The notes beneath the pieces were generated by a model. It was not told where the DNA came from. It saw nothing but the letters and a program-made list of their open reading frames with translations, and did no database searches. This document shows, piece after piece, positions 9,495 to 18,508 of a stretch of DNA of 64,000 nt. The stretch comes from Pseudarthrobacter sp. BIM B-2242 (lineage in GTDB: Bacteria > Actinomycetota > Actinomycetes > Actinomycetales > Micrococcaceae): positions 1,426,001 through 1,490,000 of the forward strand of contig NZ_CP061721.1 in the NCBI RefSeq assembly GCF_014764445.1. The letters run 5' to 3'. How positions within the stretch are numbered: position 1 is the stretch's first letter; the number at the start of each line of letters is the position of its first letter. A program made the translations under genes and the position numbers.

Positions 9495-9581
9495 ATGTGC
9501 GCGGCAGCAAAGACAACTCAAAACGCTGAACTGTTCCGGCGCCGTCGTACATCCCAAATTTTTAGGAGTGGAAATGGCTGA
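9495..9581 (+). CDS. Possible leaderless 28-aa upstream ORF overlapping the rbfA start
   Basis: ATG 9495 opens a 28-codon frame with a run of four arginines near residue 15. Its TGA (9579-9581) lies 3 nt past the rbfA start codon (9574-9576), so ribosomes ending here could restart on rbfA. Supported only by promoter spacing and the overlap geometry; conservation is untested. Confidence 0.3.
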   Translation: MCAAAKTTQNAELFRRRRTSQIFRSGNG

Positions 9582-10083
9582 TCCCGCACGGGCTGCCAAG
9601 TTGGCGCAGCGGATCAAGGTTGTTGTTGCGGAGGCTCTTGGCCGGAAGGTTAAGGATCCCCGTTTGGAGGGCATCACTGTTACTGATGCCCGGGTGACCA
9701 ATGATCTGCAGCATGCCACCATCTACTACACCGTCTTCGGCGACCAGGCTGTCCAGCAGGACGCGGCCAAGGGGTTGGAGAAGGCCAAGGGTGTGCTCCG
9801 CCAGGAAGTGGGGCGCAACGTTACTGTTCGCCTGACCCCGACGCTGGAATTTGTGGCCGACCAGATCCCCGTGGTTGCCTCCAACCTCGAGGAACTTCTC
9901 CGGGAAGCCAAGAAGCGCGACGCGGAAGTGGCCGCCCTTGCGGAAAACGCCAAGCACGCCGGCGATGCCGACCCGTACAAGAGCGACATCCCCGCCGATG
10001 TGGAAATCGATGAGGACGACTTCGACGAAGAGGATATTGACCTCGGCGGCGATGACGACCTCGACGAAGACGCCCACAAGTAA
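9574..10083 (+). CDS. rbfA: 30S ribosome-binding factor RbfA
   Basis: A 169-aa protein. The KH-like domain covers residues 1-120 (ARAAKLAQRIKVVVAEALGR; VTDARVTNDLQHATIYYTVFG; PTLEFVADQIP). The tail from about 130 is strongly acidic (Asp/Glu), a common actinobacterial extension. RbfA acts in late 30S maturation at 16S helix 1. The start ATG 9574 is fixed by AGGAG at 9564-9568; a longer frame back to 9295 is not needed. Confidence 0.95.
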   Translation: MADPARAAKLAQRIKVVVAEALGRKVKDPRLEGITVTDARVTNDLQHATIYYTVFGDQAVQQDAAKGLEKAKGVLRQEVGRNVTVRLTPTLEFVADQIPVVASNLEELLREAKKRDAEVAALAENAKHAGDADPYKSDIPADVEIDEDDFDEEDIDLGGDDDLDEDAHK

Positions 10084-10110
10084 CCGGTCCAGCACATAAC
10101 CGGCTACGAG

Positions 10111-10147
10111 GAAGGCCCGGACCGCAGCTGCTGCGGTCCGGGCCTTC
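10111..10147. terminator. Bidirectional terminator between rbfA and the convergent secreted-protein gene
   Basis: A perfect 17-bp stem (GAAGGCCCGGACCGCAG and its complement) with a 3-nt loop, followed by TTTC. It begins 28 bp after the rbfA stop. Confidence 0.93.
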
Positions 10148-10176
10148 TTTCGTCCGCCGGGCGGGGCCGGCAGGAT

Positions 10177-11289
10177 CTATTTGATGTCGGTCTTGATGAC
10201 GGTTCCGGTCGGTTGCCCGAAGCTGAAGCCCGCCGTGGCGTAGAGGGTATCCCCGCTCAGCTCGACAGCCGCGGGTCCGTCGACAGCCAGGAACTGCGAA
10301 GACTCGCGGGTCCAGGCATCGATCTCGACAATCTCATTGCCGAACATCGAGGCTGCGTAGACATCCCCATGGTCCGACACGGCGATGCCGGTGGGGCTCA
10401 GGATGTCCTCAGCCCAGAGGCGTGTATGTCCGGTCCACGGGTTGACCTTGAAGATCGCGCCACGCTCGCCCAGGGACCGGTCCTCCGGGCCGCCCGGGAG
10501 CGATGACACGTAAAGCCAACCATCAGGGCCGAACTCCACGTCCGTGGGCACAGACTCAAAGGCATACTCGTGGCCAACAACGCAGGCAGGGACTTCAACT
10601 GTTCCTCCAGCCATGTCGATGGGGATCCTTGTCCCGGCGGGGATGGCGGCCGGCCGTGGCGGCAAGACAGCGAGGGTCGAGACGTCACCGGAATCCAGGT
10701 CGACTTCGAGGACGGCATTCATGCCGGCGTCCGCAACGTAGGCTGTGGACCCCTTGACCGCGGTGGCATAGGGGTGCGAATCCACCGCCCCTGTGTACTT
10801 GGCCGGCGGGAAAACAGGCCACTGCTGCAGGCACTCAGCCGGGACATCGGAACCGAAACCATATTCCTCGTCGCCGTCCGGGTTGTGTTCGCGTTCGTAG
10901 GCGGCGAGGTCGGCGATGGCCTCAACCGTGCCCCATTCGTCGATCGACTTCAGGTAGCCTTCGAGCGCATCCGGATTGCCTCCGCCGGCGCCCACGCTCT
11001 CTACAAAGTAAGTGGTCCCGCGGCGGGTTTCTACACCGCCGACGTCCCAATTCGCCTTTGTGTAGACGTTGGCGATTTGGCCGTTATCCTCCACGCGGTC
11101 AAGCCGGCCCACGAAGTTCTGGGTCACAAGGACAGAACCGTCCCTGCCGACCGCGAGGCTCAAAGGGGTGACCAGTCCGTCGGCCAGGACCGTTGGATCC
11201 GGCGATGTGGAGCCTGCCGCGGCCGGCCCCATAGGAACAAACAACGCCGCTGCGGCCAGGCAGGCGACGAGCGGGTACTTCTTCTTCAT
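10177..11289 (-). CDS. Secreted ScyD/ScyE family beta-propeller protein
   Basis: A 370-aa protein with a signal peptide (MKKK, hydrophobic stretch 7-25, Ala-rich cleavage region). The rest has repeating propeller strands (LSLAVGRDGSVLVTQNFVGR; PTDVEFGPDGWLYVSSLPGG; PTGIAVSDHGDVYAASMFG), like NHL/SMP-30-type folds and the ScyD/ScyE family. The family name comes from cyanobacterial scytonemin genes but most members, including this one, have no link to that pigment. Likely an extracellular binding or hydrolytic protein. The start is set by GGAGG 5 nt upstream. Monocistronic, convergent with rbfA. Confidence 0.75.
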   Translation of the reverse strand: MKKKYPLVACLAAAALFVPMGPAAAGSTSPDPTVLADGLVTPLSLAVGRDGSVLVTQNFVGRLDRVEDNGQIANVYTKANWDVGGVETRRGTTYFVESVGAGGGNPDALEGYLKSIDEWGTVEAIADLAAYEREHNPDGDEEYGFGSDVPAECLQQWPVFPPAKYTGAVDSHPYATAVKGSTAYVADAGMNAVLEVDLDSGDVSTLAVLPPRPAAIPAGTRIPIDMAGGTVEVPACVVGHEYAFESVPTDVEFGPDGWLYVSSLPGGPEDRSLGERGAIFKVNPWTGHTRLWAEDILSPTGIAVSDHGDVYAASMFGNEIVEIDAWTRESSQFLAVDGPAAVELSGDTLYATAGFSFGQPTGTVIKTDIK

Positions 11290-11464
11290 TGCATCCTCCG
11301 GGGTTGAGGTGCACCACCCCGCAGACGGGGCTGGGCAATGAGACCAAAGCAGATATGGATTTATAGAGCCCCCGGGCGCAAGATTAGTCCTCCGGACAGA
11401 CGACGTCGACGGAATTTCCCTTTTCTAAGCCCCCTATTTTCGCGCCGTGATCCATGGTCATGGC

Positions 11465-11470
11465 TAGGAT
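11465..11470 (+). promoter_or_regulatory. -10 box, probable leaderless start of the deaminase gene
   Basis: TAGGAT ends 6 nt before ATG 11477, and there is no Shine-Dalgarno, so the transcript likely begins at the start codon. Confidence 0.6.
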
Positions 11471-11476
11471 CTAGCT

Positions 11477-11962
11477 ATGACCCACGCGAGCGACAACCAC
11501 GAGGCCACCCGATACCTTGAACAGGCCGTTGAGCTGGCCATCCGGAACGTTGCAGACGGAGGGGGTCCGTTCGGTGCGCTGGTGGTGACTCCGGACGGCC
11601 GGGTCCATGAAGGGACCAACCGTGTCACCCGGGACAACGATCCCACGGCCCACGCCGAAGTGGTTGCCATCCGGACCGCGGCCGCCGCCACGGCGAACTT
11701 CGACCTCAGCGGCGCAGTGCTCTACACCAGTTGTGAGCCGTGCCCGCTCTGCCTGTCCGCCGCGCTGTGGGCGAGAATCGACCGCGTCTATTTTGCCGCC
11801 GACCGCCACGGCGCCGCCGCCGCCGGGTTCGACGACGCCGTGTTCTACGAGTATTTCGACGGCACCAGGCCCGATCTGCTGCCGGTGGCACACGAGGCGG
11901 TTCCGACGTCGGACGCACCGTTTAATGCCTGGCGCGCCCACGCGCAGCGCACTGAATACTGA
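11477..11962 (+). CDS. Nucleoside/guanine deaminase family protein
   Basis: A 161-aa cytidine-deaminase-fold enzyme. HAE at 59-61 gives the zinc-binding His and proton-shuttling Glu, and PCPLC (88-92) gives the two zinc cysteines. The segment TSCEPCPLCLSAALWAR and the later AAAAGFDDAVFYEYF closely resemble GuaD-type guanine deaminases (guanine to xanthine and ammonia) rather than the tRNA adenosine deaminase TadA. Substrate assignment is by resemblance. A thioredoxin gene follows 14 bp later. Confidence 0.8.
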   Translation: MTHASDNHEATRYLEQAVELAIRNVADGGGPFGALVVTPDGRVHEGTNRVTRDNDPTAHAEVVAIRTAAAATANFDLSGAVLYTSCEPCPLCLSAALWARIDRVYFAADRHGAAAAGFDDAVFYEYFDGTRPDLLPVAHEAVPTSDAPFNAWRAHAQRTEY

Positions 11963-11976
11963 GACCGGGGGCACCT

Positions 11977-12411
11977 GTGGAACCCATGCTGATCACCTGT
12001 CCCGGCTGTGGCAAGACCAACCGTGTTCCCGCCGCTGCGTCCGGGCGGCCCCGGTGCGGGAACTGCAAACGGGGGCTGCCCTGGATCACAGCCGCCGGGG
12101 ATGACGACTTCGCCGCGGTGGCCGAACAATCACCGGTCCCCGTGCTCGTTGACTTCTGGGCAGCCTGGTGCGGGCCCTGCCGGATGGTGAGTCCGGTCCT
12201 GGATAAGCTGGCCACGGAACGGGCCGGTGCCATCAAGCTCGTCAAAGTTGATGTGGACCGGGCGCCGCGGCTCTCGAACCGGTTCGATGTCCAGGCCATT
12301 CCCACCCTGATGGTCATGGACGGCGGAAAGGTGCTGGCCAGGCAGGCAGGGGCAGCCCCGGCAGCAGCCCTGCGGTCCTGGCTCGATGCGGCGCTTGCGG
12401 GCCGGGTCTAA
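11977..12411 (+). CDS. Thioredoxin with N-terminal zinc ribbon (thioredoxin 2 type)
   Basis: A 144-aa protein. Residues 8-30 carry two Cys pairs (C8-x2-C11 and C27-x2-C30), the zinc ribbon of the TrxC type, followed by the thioredoxin domain with WAAWCGPCR (C65, C68) and cis-proline AIPTL. It reduces protein disulfides; in TrxC the zinc ribbon makes the protein redox- and stress-sensitive. GTG 11977 is used; ATG 11986 is possible but would bring the first Cys close to the terminus. Confidence 0.9.
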   Translation: MEPMLITCPGCGKTNRVPAAASGRPRCGNCKRGLPWITAAGDDDFAAVAEQSPVPVLVDFWAAWCGPCRMVSPVLDKLATERAGAIKLVKVDVDRAPRLSNRFDVQAIPTLMVMDGGKVLARQAGAAPAAALRSWLDAALAGRV

Positions 12412-12450
12412 CGCCTGGGGCTGAGACACCCCTGCCTGAGCTGTCCGGTT

Positions 12451-13614
12451 TTAGCTGCGTTGAGGCAACCGGCTGACCCCTTCGACGAGGTCCGCCTGGC
12501 TGCCGCACAGCGCGATGCGTACCCAGCCTTCGCCGATGGAGCCGAAAGCAGTTCCCGGCGCCAGCGCCACGCCGCTGTCACCGAGGAACTGTCGCGTCCA
12601 GGCCCGCACATCGCCGTCGCTCGCATGGGAAACGTCGGCCCAGAGGTAAAACGCACCCTGCGCACTCAGGAAGGGAATGCCCTTGGCTGCCAGCACGGCG
12701 GAGGCCGCGTCCCTGTTGGCCCGGTAGTGCGCGTGAGCCTCGCTGACGTAGTCCTGCGGACCGGTCAGAGCTGCCAGGGCAGCGTACTGGGACGGCGACG
12801 CCACGCAGGAGACGATCGCTTCCATCACGTTATTCATGGTCCGCTCCAGGCCGGGCGGGCAGACCAGCGCGCCGATCCGCAAGCCGGTGAGGCCATACGT
12901 CTTGGACAGGGTCAGGGACGTGAAGACCCGTGCCTCGCCGGGAACGTCGCTGTCAAAGCGCGCCGGGCTCACGTGCGGCACGTCGTAGGTGAATGCTTCA
13001 TAGCATTCGTCCGAGATGATCCAGAGGTCGCGCCTGCGGGCAAGGTCCACCAGGTCCCGGGTCAGGTCCTCGCTGAGGACGGCCCCCAGCGGGTTCGAAG
13101 GCGAATTCAGGATCAGGACGCGCGTCCTGTCCGTGATTAGTTCCTCGATGTCCTGGATCCGGGGCTGGAAGTCGTGATCCGGATAGAGCGGGTAGCGCAC
13201 AGGCACCGCGTTCAGGAGCCGGCCGGTCATGGCGAAGGTGGGGTAGCCCGGGTTGGGGATCAGCACCTCATCGCCGGGGGAAAGGAGGAGGCTCATAACA
13301 AAGTGCAGGCCCTGCTGGGCGCCGTCCACCACGTAGACGCGGTCGGCCCCGATTCGGCTCCCGTCCAGGCCGGCGCGTTCACGGAACCTGGCCGCAAAGG
13401 CCTCGCGCAGTGCCGGAATTCCGGCGTTGGGCGTGTAGTTGGTCTCGTCCCGGTCCAGGCAGGCCATGCCGGCGTCCAGCACATGGCGGGGGAGCGGGAA
13501 GCCGGGTTCGCCGATGCTCAGGACGATTGCGCCTGGTGTGCGCCACGCCGCCTCGGTGATTTCGCGGATCTGGTTGACGGGGACCTCGGGCACGTGCGCA
13601 GCAAGCTCAGGCAT
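12451..13614 (-). CDS. Class I/II pyridoxal-phosphate aminotransferase
   Basis: A 387-aa aminotransferase. Fold-type I landmarks are IVLSIGEPGFPLP near the start, the cofactor Asp/Tyr in WIISDECYEAF, and the Schiff-base lysine in SLTLSKTYGLTGLRIG, with a final substrate-binding Arg in GWVRIALC. The amino-acid substrate is not clear; relatives are annotated as aspartate or broad aminotransferases. I chose ATG 13614 because TAGGAT lies 7 nt upstream on this strand; ATG 13623 is the alternative. Divergent from truB. Confidence 0.85.
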   Translation of the reverse strand: MPELAAHVPEVPVNQIREITEAAWRTPGAIVLSIGEPGFPLPRHVLDAGMACLDRDETNYTPNAGIPALREAFAARFRERAGLDGSRIGADRVYVVDGAQQGLHFVMSLLLSPGDEVLIPNPGYPTFAMTGRLLNAVPVRYPLYPDHDFQPRIQDIEELITDRTRVLILNSPSNPLGAVLSEDLTRDLVDLARRRDLWIISDECYEAFTYDVPHVSPARFDSDVPGEARVFTSLTLSKTYGLTGLRIGALVCPPGLERTMNNVMEAIVSCVASPSQYAALAALTGPQDYVSEAHAHYRANRDAASAVLAAKGIPFLSAQGAFYLWADVSHASDGDVRAWTRQFLGDSGVALAPGTAFGSIGEGWVRIALCGSQADLVEGVSRLPQRS

Positions 13615-13621
13615 GCCTGCC

Positions 13622-13676
13622 ATCCTAACTGCCGCCCGTCCAGGTGGGCGGGGCCGGTGTTTGGCGCCGATATACT
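13622..13676. promoter_or_regulatory. Divergent leaderless-type promoters, aminotransferase and truB
   Basis: On the minus strand TAGGAT (13627-13622) lies 7 nt before the aminotransferase ATG. On the plus strand TATACT (13671-13676) lies 7 nt before the truB GTG. Both start sites share this 69-bp gap. Confidence 0.6.
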
Positions 13677-13683
13677 GGGGAGC

Positions 13684-14637
13684 GTGCTTTCTGGACTGGT
13701 GATAGTGGACAAACCGCAGGGATGGACCAGCCATGATGTGGTTGGTCGGATGCGGCGCATCGCCGGAACCCGAAAAGTGGGGCACGCGGGCACTCTCGAC
13801 CCCATGGCAACAGGTGTCCTGGTGGTTGGCATCAACAAAGCCACACGCCTGCTCACCTACATCGTGGGCACCTCCAAAACGTATACGGCCACCATCCGAC
13901 TGGGCGAGTCCACCATCACGGACGACGCCGAAGGTGACGTTATCGCCGCCGTCAGCGCCGCCGCCGTCGCGGACGCAGCGATTTACGACGGCGTCGCCGC
14001 CCTCACCGGGGACATCCAGCAGGTGCCCAGCAGCGTCAGCGCCATCAAGGTGAACGGTGAGCGTGCCTACGCACGTGTCCGCTCCGGTGAAGAAGTGAAG
14101 CTCGCAGCGCGTCCTGTTACCATCCACCGCTTCGAAGTACACGGCATCAGGCGGGAACAAGGCAACGATGTTGTTGACCTCGACGTCACCGTGGAGTGCT
14201 CCTCCGGAACGTACATCCGGGCGCTGGCCCGCGACCTCGGCGACGGGCTTGGCGTGGGCGGACACCTGACAGCCCTCCGCCGGACCCACGTGGGTCCTTA
14301 TTCCCTGGACCAGGCCCGGACCCTTGAGCAGTTGGCCGAAGAGCTTGAGGTCCTGGAGATGTCCCAGGCTGCGCGGGCACTGATGCCCAACCGCGAACTG
14401 ACAGCCGAGGAGACCACCGAGATTTCGTTTGGCCGCCGGATCGCTGCGGGGGCGGCAACGGGCAGCCCCGGGCACGCCACCGTGGAGCATCCCGCGGCGG
14501 CCTTCGCTCCGGACGGCAGCCTGGTGGCGCTCCTGGCTGATGCGGGCAGCTTCGCCAAGCCGGTACTGGTGTTCGCTCCCGGGAATGCTGCGCCCGCTGA
14601 TCCCATGTCCGCTGATCCCGCAGCCGGGGACGCCTAG
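13684..14637 (+). CDS. truB: tRNA pseudouridine(55) synthase TruB
   Basis: A 317-aa enzyme making pseudouridine 55 in the T-loop of tRNAs. The N-terminus VIVDKPQGWTSHDVV and the catalytic motif GHAGTLDPMATGVL (Asp39) are plain; the C-terminal PUA-like part is present. The open frame reaches back to 13174, but GTG 13684 aligns with the family start and follows both a -10 box and GGGGAG. Two small membrane-protein genes follow closely. Confidence 0.96.
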   Translation: MLSGLVIVDKPQGWTSHDVVGRMRRIAGTRKVGHAGTLDPMATGVLVVGINKATRLLTYIVGTSKTYTATIRLGESTITDDAEGDVIAAVSAAAVADAAIYDGVAALTGDIQQVPSSVSAIKVNGERAYARVRSGEEVKLAARPVTIHRFEVHGIRREQGNDVVDLDVTVECSSGTYIRALARDLGDGLGVGGHLTALRRTHVGPYSLDQARTLEQLAEELEVLEMSQAARALMPNRELTAEETTEISFGRRIAAGAATGSPGHATVEHPAAAFAPDGSLVALLADAGSFAKPVLVFAPGNAAPADPMSADPAAGDA

Positions 14638-14640
14638 GGC

Positions 14641-14994
14641 ATGGACGCGTTTTTCTACATCATCCTTGTAGTCGGCCTGCTCTCGAGCGTAATCTGCCTG
14701 GTTGCCGGCGTCCTCAAGAAGGCGCCCAACGACATCACCATCCTGTCCGTGGCGGCCGTCGAACTGGCACTCATCGTCTACCTGGTGGGTTCGGTTGTGC
14801 GGGTCATTGCCGGGGAGCCGATCGCCGGGGAAGCCTGGGAGTTCTGGGGTTACCTGGCCACGGCCATGCTCCTGCCGCCCGCCGCGGTCTACTGGTCCAT
14901 CCTGGAGCGGACCCGCTGGAGCAACTTTGTCCTCGCCGCCGTCGGTGTCACCGCCCTGGTGATGGCCGCCCGAATGAATCAGATCTGGTACTGA
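14641..14994 (+). CDS. Small four-helix membrane protein, unknown function
   Basis: A 117-aa protein with about four membrane helices (residues 4-25, 33-56, 68-86, 95-112) and a conserved-looking KKAPNDITILSVAAVEL turn. It starts 3 nt after the truB stop, so it is in the same operon. I recognise it only as an actinobacterial gene commonly found between truB and ribF. Confidence 0.75.
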   Translation: MDAFFYIILVVGLLSSVICLVAGVLKKAPNDITILSVAAVELALIVYLVGSVVRVIAGEPIAGEAWEFWGYLATAMLLPPAAVYWSILERTRWSNFVLAAVGVTALVMAARMNQIWY

Positions 14995-14997
14995 CAC

Positions 14998-15480
14998 ATG
15001 GAAGAAGCACCCAACGTGAAAGCCTCCCGACCCGCAGCGTCTCCGGATAACGCGCCCGTCCCCGCCAAGGACACGCGCAACACCGGGCCGGGGAGGCTCC
15101 TGATCGCCGTCTACGCCGTGTTCGCCATCTCGGCCACTGCCCGGGCCGGCTATCAGATCCTCACCAAGTTTTCCGAGGCTCCGCTGGCATACCTGCTGTC
15201 CGCCTTCGCCGCTGCTGTGTACCTAGTGGCCACCGTTTCCCTGGCCAAAGCCGGGGCCACATGGTTCAAGGTTTCGTTGGCCGCCGTACTCGTTGAGCTC
15301 GTGGGGGTCATTGTGGTGGGCGCGCTGAGTGTCTTCGACCCGGTGGCCTTCCCGCACGAAACGGTCTGGTCCCTGTTCGGCCGGGGCTACGCGTTTATTC
15401 CGCTGCTGCTGCCCATCCTGGGCCTTGTCTGGCTGTACCGCCGCCGGCCGGGCCAACGCCCGGCCGGCTTCCAGGCGTAA
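14998..15480 (+). CDS. Membrane protein, unknown function
   Basis: A 160-aa protein. After about 32 polar residues come four membrane helices (about 33-52, 62-80, 89-110, 127-148) and a short basic tail. It starts 3 nt after the preceding gene and is the third gene of the truB operon. No enzymatic motif seen. Confidence 0.75.
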   Translation: MEEAPNVKASRPAASPDNAPVPAKDTRNTGPGRLLIAVYAVFAISATARAGYQILTKFSEAPLAYLLSAFAAAVYLVATVSLAKAGATWFKVSLAAVLVELVGVIVVGALSVFDPVAFPHETVWSLFGRGYAFIPLLLPILGLVWLYRRRPGQRPAGFQA

Positions 15481-15504
15481 GCCCTACTCCAGGCGTAGGC
15501 CTTA
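15478..15504. terminator. Short hairpin between convergent genes
   Basis: TAAGCCCTAC and GTAGGCCTTA pair over 10 bp with one mismatch and a 7-nt loop. It overlaps both stop codons and could serve both strands; there is no T-run. Confidence 0.45.
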
Positions 15505-16362
15505 CTTCTTACCGAACAGGCCCCCGAGCAGGCCGCCGAGTCCGCCTTCCTTCCCGTGTCCCTGCTGCTGTGCCGGTTCTCCGCCGGGCAGGTCAACCTG
15601 GATGGCCTCCGACGGCTGGACGGAGGGCTCCCCGGGCCGGCGCTGAAGACCGGGCTGCTGGCCACCGTCCGCTCCTTGGCCGGCCGGTGATCCAGCCGGT
15701 GATCCCGCCGACTGGTTAGTCGGCGAGCCGTCCGGCGAACCAGCCCCGGTTCCACCCCCGAGCAACCCGCCCAGGCTGCCCAGAATGCTGTCCAACACCG
15801 ACCCCTGGCCGGTTCCGGCGCTTCCCCCTGTCCCGGCACCTGCACCGCCACCGCCACCGGCACCGGCACCTGCACCGCCGAGGATTCCGCCCAAAATGCT
15901 GCCGAGGTCGATCCCGCCTGCCTGCGCGCCTCCCGCTCCACCGGCCTGGCCGCCTTGCCCCAGGATCTTCTTCGCCAGGTAGGACATCACGATCGGGGCG
16001 AGGATGGGCAGGGCCTTGCGGATCAGGTCGCCGCCGATGCCACCCAGTCCGGCGGTACCCGCCAGCTGTGCAGCCACCTGATCCTGCCGGCCGCCGAACA
16101 CGTGGCCTACAATCTTTTCGCCGTCCGCGGTGTCAACCTGTGCCGCGTCCACGCCACCGTCAACCAGACCGTCCTGGTGCTGTACGAGGGCCGACTGAAG
16201 TGAGGCGGCGCCGTCGGGAGCCTGCACATTGGTATGCATCCCGGCCAGCAAGGTGGGCAGTGCGGCTTCGACGGCGGATTGCGCGGACGCCGGATCGGTG
16301 CCCAACAGGGCAGCCATCTGGTTCACGTCGATCTGGTTCAGGAGGTCGTGGATCTCGGTCAT
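15502..16362 (-). CDS. DUF937 domain protein with Gly-rich C-terminal half
   Basis: A 286-aa protein. Residues 1-140 match the DUF937 pattern: helical repeats starting DLLNQIDVNQMAALLGTD, then GHVFGGRQDQVAAQLA and a conserved ILAPIVMSYLAKKILG. The rest is low-complexity Gly/Ala, then Pro/Ser/Gln, ending in GGLGGLLGGLFGKK. The function is unknown. AGGAGT 6 nt before the ATG supports the start. Confidence 0.8.
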   Translation of the reverse strand: MTEIHDLLNQIDVNQMAALLGTDPASAQSAVEAALPTLLAGMHTNVQAPDGAASLQSALVQHQDGLVDGGVDAAQVDTADGEKIVGHVFGGRQDQVAAQLAGTAGLGGIGGDLIRKALPILAPIVMSYLAKKILGQGGQAGGAGGAQAGGIDLGSILGGILGGAGAGAGGGGGAGAGTGGSAGTGQGSVLDSILGSLGGLLGGGTGAGSPDGSPTNQSAGSPAGSPAGQGADGGQQPGLQRRPGEPSVQPSEAIQVDLPGGEPAQQQGHGKEGGLGGLLGGLFGKK

Positions 16363-16616
16363 GAGGTACTCCTTCGGCGCCGCGACGGACCGCGGACATG
16401 GGTCGATGCGGCACGCGCGGCGTACCGCCGGAGGTCTGCCCCTGAATCGTAGTCCCGGGCCCCGGCCGAATACTAGGAGACGCCGCGCACGTTTGCCTCT
16501 CGCGTTGTGCCCGCCCGGCGCCGTCCGGCAGCGATGCCGAATGCGGGTAATCTTAGATAGTTCCGGCGCCGGCGCGTTGGGAGTGATGTCAGTGCACGCA
16601 GTAAAAGGCGAGGTTG

Positions 16617-17600
16617 ATGGTCTACATCTGGAACGATCCGTCCGAAGTCCCGGCGGACTTTGGTCCCTCTGTTGTCACTTTCGGCAACTTCGACGGCGTC
16701 CATCGCGGCCACCAGCAGGTGCTCTCCGAGCTCATCCGCTCTGCCCGCATCAACGGGACCAAAGCCGTGGCCGTCACCTTTGACCCGCACCCGGCCCTGG
16801 TTCACCGCCCGGAGTCCGCGCCCGAGATGATCATGGGCCTGGAGGACAAACTGGTGGCGCTGGGGGAGTTGGGCCTGGACGGCATCCTCGTGATGAAGTA
16901 CTCGCTGAACCTGGCCAGCCTGACCCCGGAGGAATTTGTGGGCCAGGTCCTGGTGGACAGCCTCCATGCCAGCCATGTGGTGATTGGTCACGATGCCCGG
17001 TTCGGCCGCGGCAATTCCGGCGATCTGGACACCATGAAGCAACTGGGCGAAAAGTTCAACTTCGACGTCCAGGTCATCAGCGAGTTCGGTTCCGAAGGCT
17101 ACCCGCTGCATACCGACGACGGCACGGACCGCCGCTGTTCCTCCACTTGGGTGCGCGAAGCACTCCAGGAGGGCGACGTTGCCACCGCTGCTGCTGTGCT
17201 TGGCCGGCCGCACCGCATGCGCGGCGAAGTCGTGCACGGCGCGGCCCGTGGGCGGGCCCTCGGCTTCCCCACGGCCAACCTCGCCCACGAGTCCAGCGGA
17301 TTCGTTCCGGCCGATGGCATCTACGCCGGCTGGTTGGTTGACCAGGCCGGCAAGCGGTGGCCGGCGGCCATCTCGGTGGGATCAAACCCCACGTTCGACG
17401 GCGTGAGCCGCCAGGTCGAGGCCCACGTGATCGACCGTCCGCACGAAGACGTCGAGGACTTCGATCTGTACGGCCAGACAGTAGTTGTGGAGTTTGTGGC
17501 GCGTCTCCGCGGCATGGTGGCCTACCGTGGGCCTGAGGCTCTCGTTGACCAGATGCGGCTGGATGTCATCCAGGCCCACGATCTCCTGGCGAGGCGCTGA
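16617..17600 (+). CDS. ribF: Bifunctional riboflavin kinase/FAD synthetase
   Basis: A 327-aa enzyme making FMN and then FAD. The N-terminal FMN adenylyltransferase domain has [15 protein letters not shown] (ATP-binding) and the domain end STWVREALQ. The C-terminal riboflavin kinase domain has [11 protein letters not shown] and [16 protein letters not shown] 16617 follows GGCGAGG; a TTG at 16614 would add one residue. The 254-bp gap upstream holds no other gene that I could support. Confidence 0.96.
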   Translation: MVYIWNDPSEVPADFGPSVVTFGNFDGVHRGHQQVLSELIRSARINGTKAVAVTFDPHPALVHRPESAPEMIMGLEDKLVALGELGLDGILVMKYSLNLASLTPEEFVGQVLVDSLHASHVVIGHDARFGRGNSGDLDTMKQLGEKFNFDVQVISEFGSEGYPLHTDDGTDRRCSSTWVREALQEGDVATAAAVLGRPHRMRGEVVHGAARGRALGFPTANLAHESSGFVPADGIYAGWLVDQAGKRWPAAISVGSNPTFDGVSRQVEAHVIDRPHEDVEDFDLYGQTVVVEFVARLRGMVAYRGPEALVDQMRLDVIQAHDLLARR

Positions 17601-17653
17601 CCGGCCAGCCCGGTAACCAGTGCGCGGCCGTCGAGGACACGAAAGGCACCGCA

Positions 17654-18508
17654 GTGACCGTTGAGAAGAACACCCGCAAGCTGGACAAGGGAATTGTCCG
17701 GGATTTCAGTTCCCGGATGAGTTACGCGTCCTACCTCCAGTTGCCTACCCTGCTCAGCGCCCAGCAGCCGGTCAGCAAGCCCGAGCACCATGACGAACTG
17801 CTGTTCATCATCCAGCACCAGACCACGGAACTGTGGCTGAAGCTGGTGCTGCATGAGCTCCGCAGCGCGGCAGCATGGCTCCGCGCCGACGATCTCGGCT
17901 CCGCGCTCAAGGGCATCGCCCGGGTCAAGCACATCCAAAAGACACTCACGGAACAGTGGTCTGTGCTGGCCACGCTGACGCCCACGGAGTACTCCCAGTT
18001 CCGTGGTTTCCTGGGCAATTCCTCAGGCTTCCAGTCGAGCCAGTACCGCGCAGTGGAGTTTGTCCTGGGCAACAAGAACCGCAAAATGCTACCCGTGTTC
18101 GAATCCGACCCGGCCGCCCACGCCATGCTCGAAGAACTGCTGAATGCTCCCAGCATCTATGACGAGTTCCTGGCTTACCTTGCGCGTCAGGGCTATGACG
18201 TCCCGCAGAGCGTCCTGGCACGCGACGTCACCCGTGCCCATGAGTTCTGCCCGGAGCTGGTGCCGCTGTTCAAGCACATCTACGAAAATGCAGCCGATAA
18301 CTGGGGAGCCTACGAAGCCTGCGAGGAACTGGTTGACCTCGAAGATAACTTCCAGCTGTGGCGGTTCCGGCACCTGCGCACGGTCCAACGCACCATCGGC
18401 ATGAAATCGGGAACCGGCGGATCCAGCGGCGCCGCATTCCTGCAGAAGGCCCTGGAACTCACCTTTTTCCCGGAACTTTTCGCGGTACGGACGGAGATCG
18501 GCCAATGA
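17654..18508 (+). CDS. kynA: Tryptophan 2,3-dioxygenase
   Basis: A 284-aa haem enzyme opening the tryptophan indole ring to N-formylkynurenine. Signature segments are [35 protein letters not shown] (distal histidine region), [17 protein letters not shown] and, near the end, [24 protein letters not shown] with the proximal haem histidine. GTG start after GAAAGG. Overlaps kynU by 4 bp. Confidence 0.96.
   Translation: MTVEKNTRKLDKGIVRDFSSRMSYASYLQLPTLLSAQQPVSKPEHHDELLFIIQHQTTELWLKLVLHELRSAAAWLRADDLGSALKGIARVKHIQKTLTEQWSVLATLTPTEYSQFRGFLGNSSGFQSSQYRAVEFVLGNKNRKMLPVFESDPAAHAMLEELLNAPSIYDEFLAYLARQGYDVPQSVLARDVTRAHEFCPELVPLFKHIYENAADNWGAYEACEELVDLEDNFQLWRFRHLRTVQRTIGMKSGTGGSSGAAFLQKALELTFFPELFAVRTEIGQ

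Noticed and set aside
13624..14997. Long N-terminal extension of the aminotransferase across truB
   Set aside because: The conserved aminotransferase begins at 13614 or 13623, a -10 box lies just upstream, and the extension is antisense to truB.
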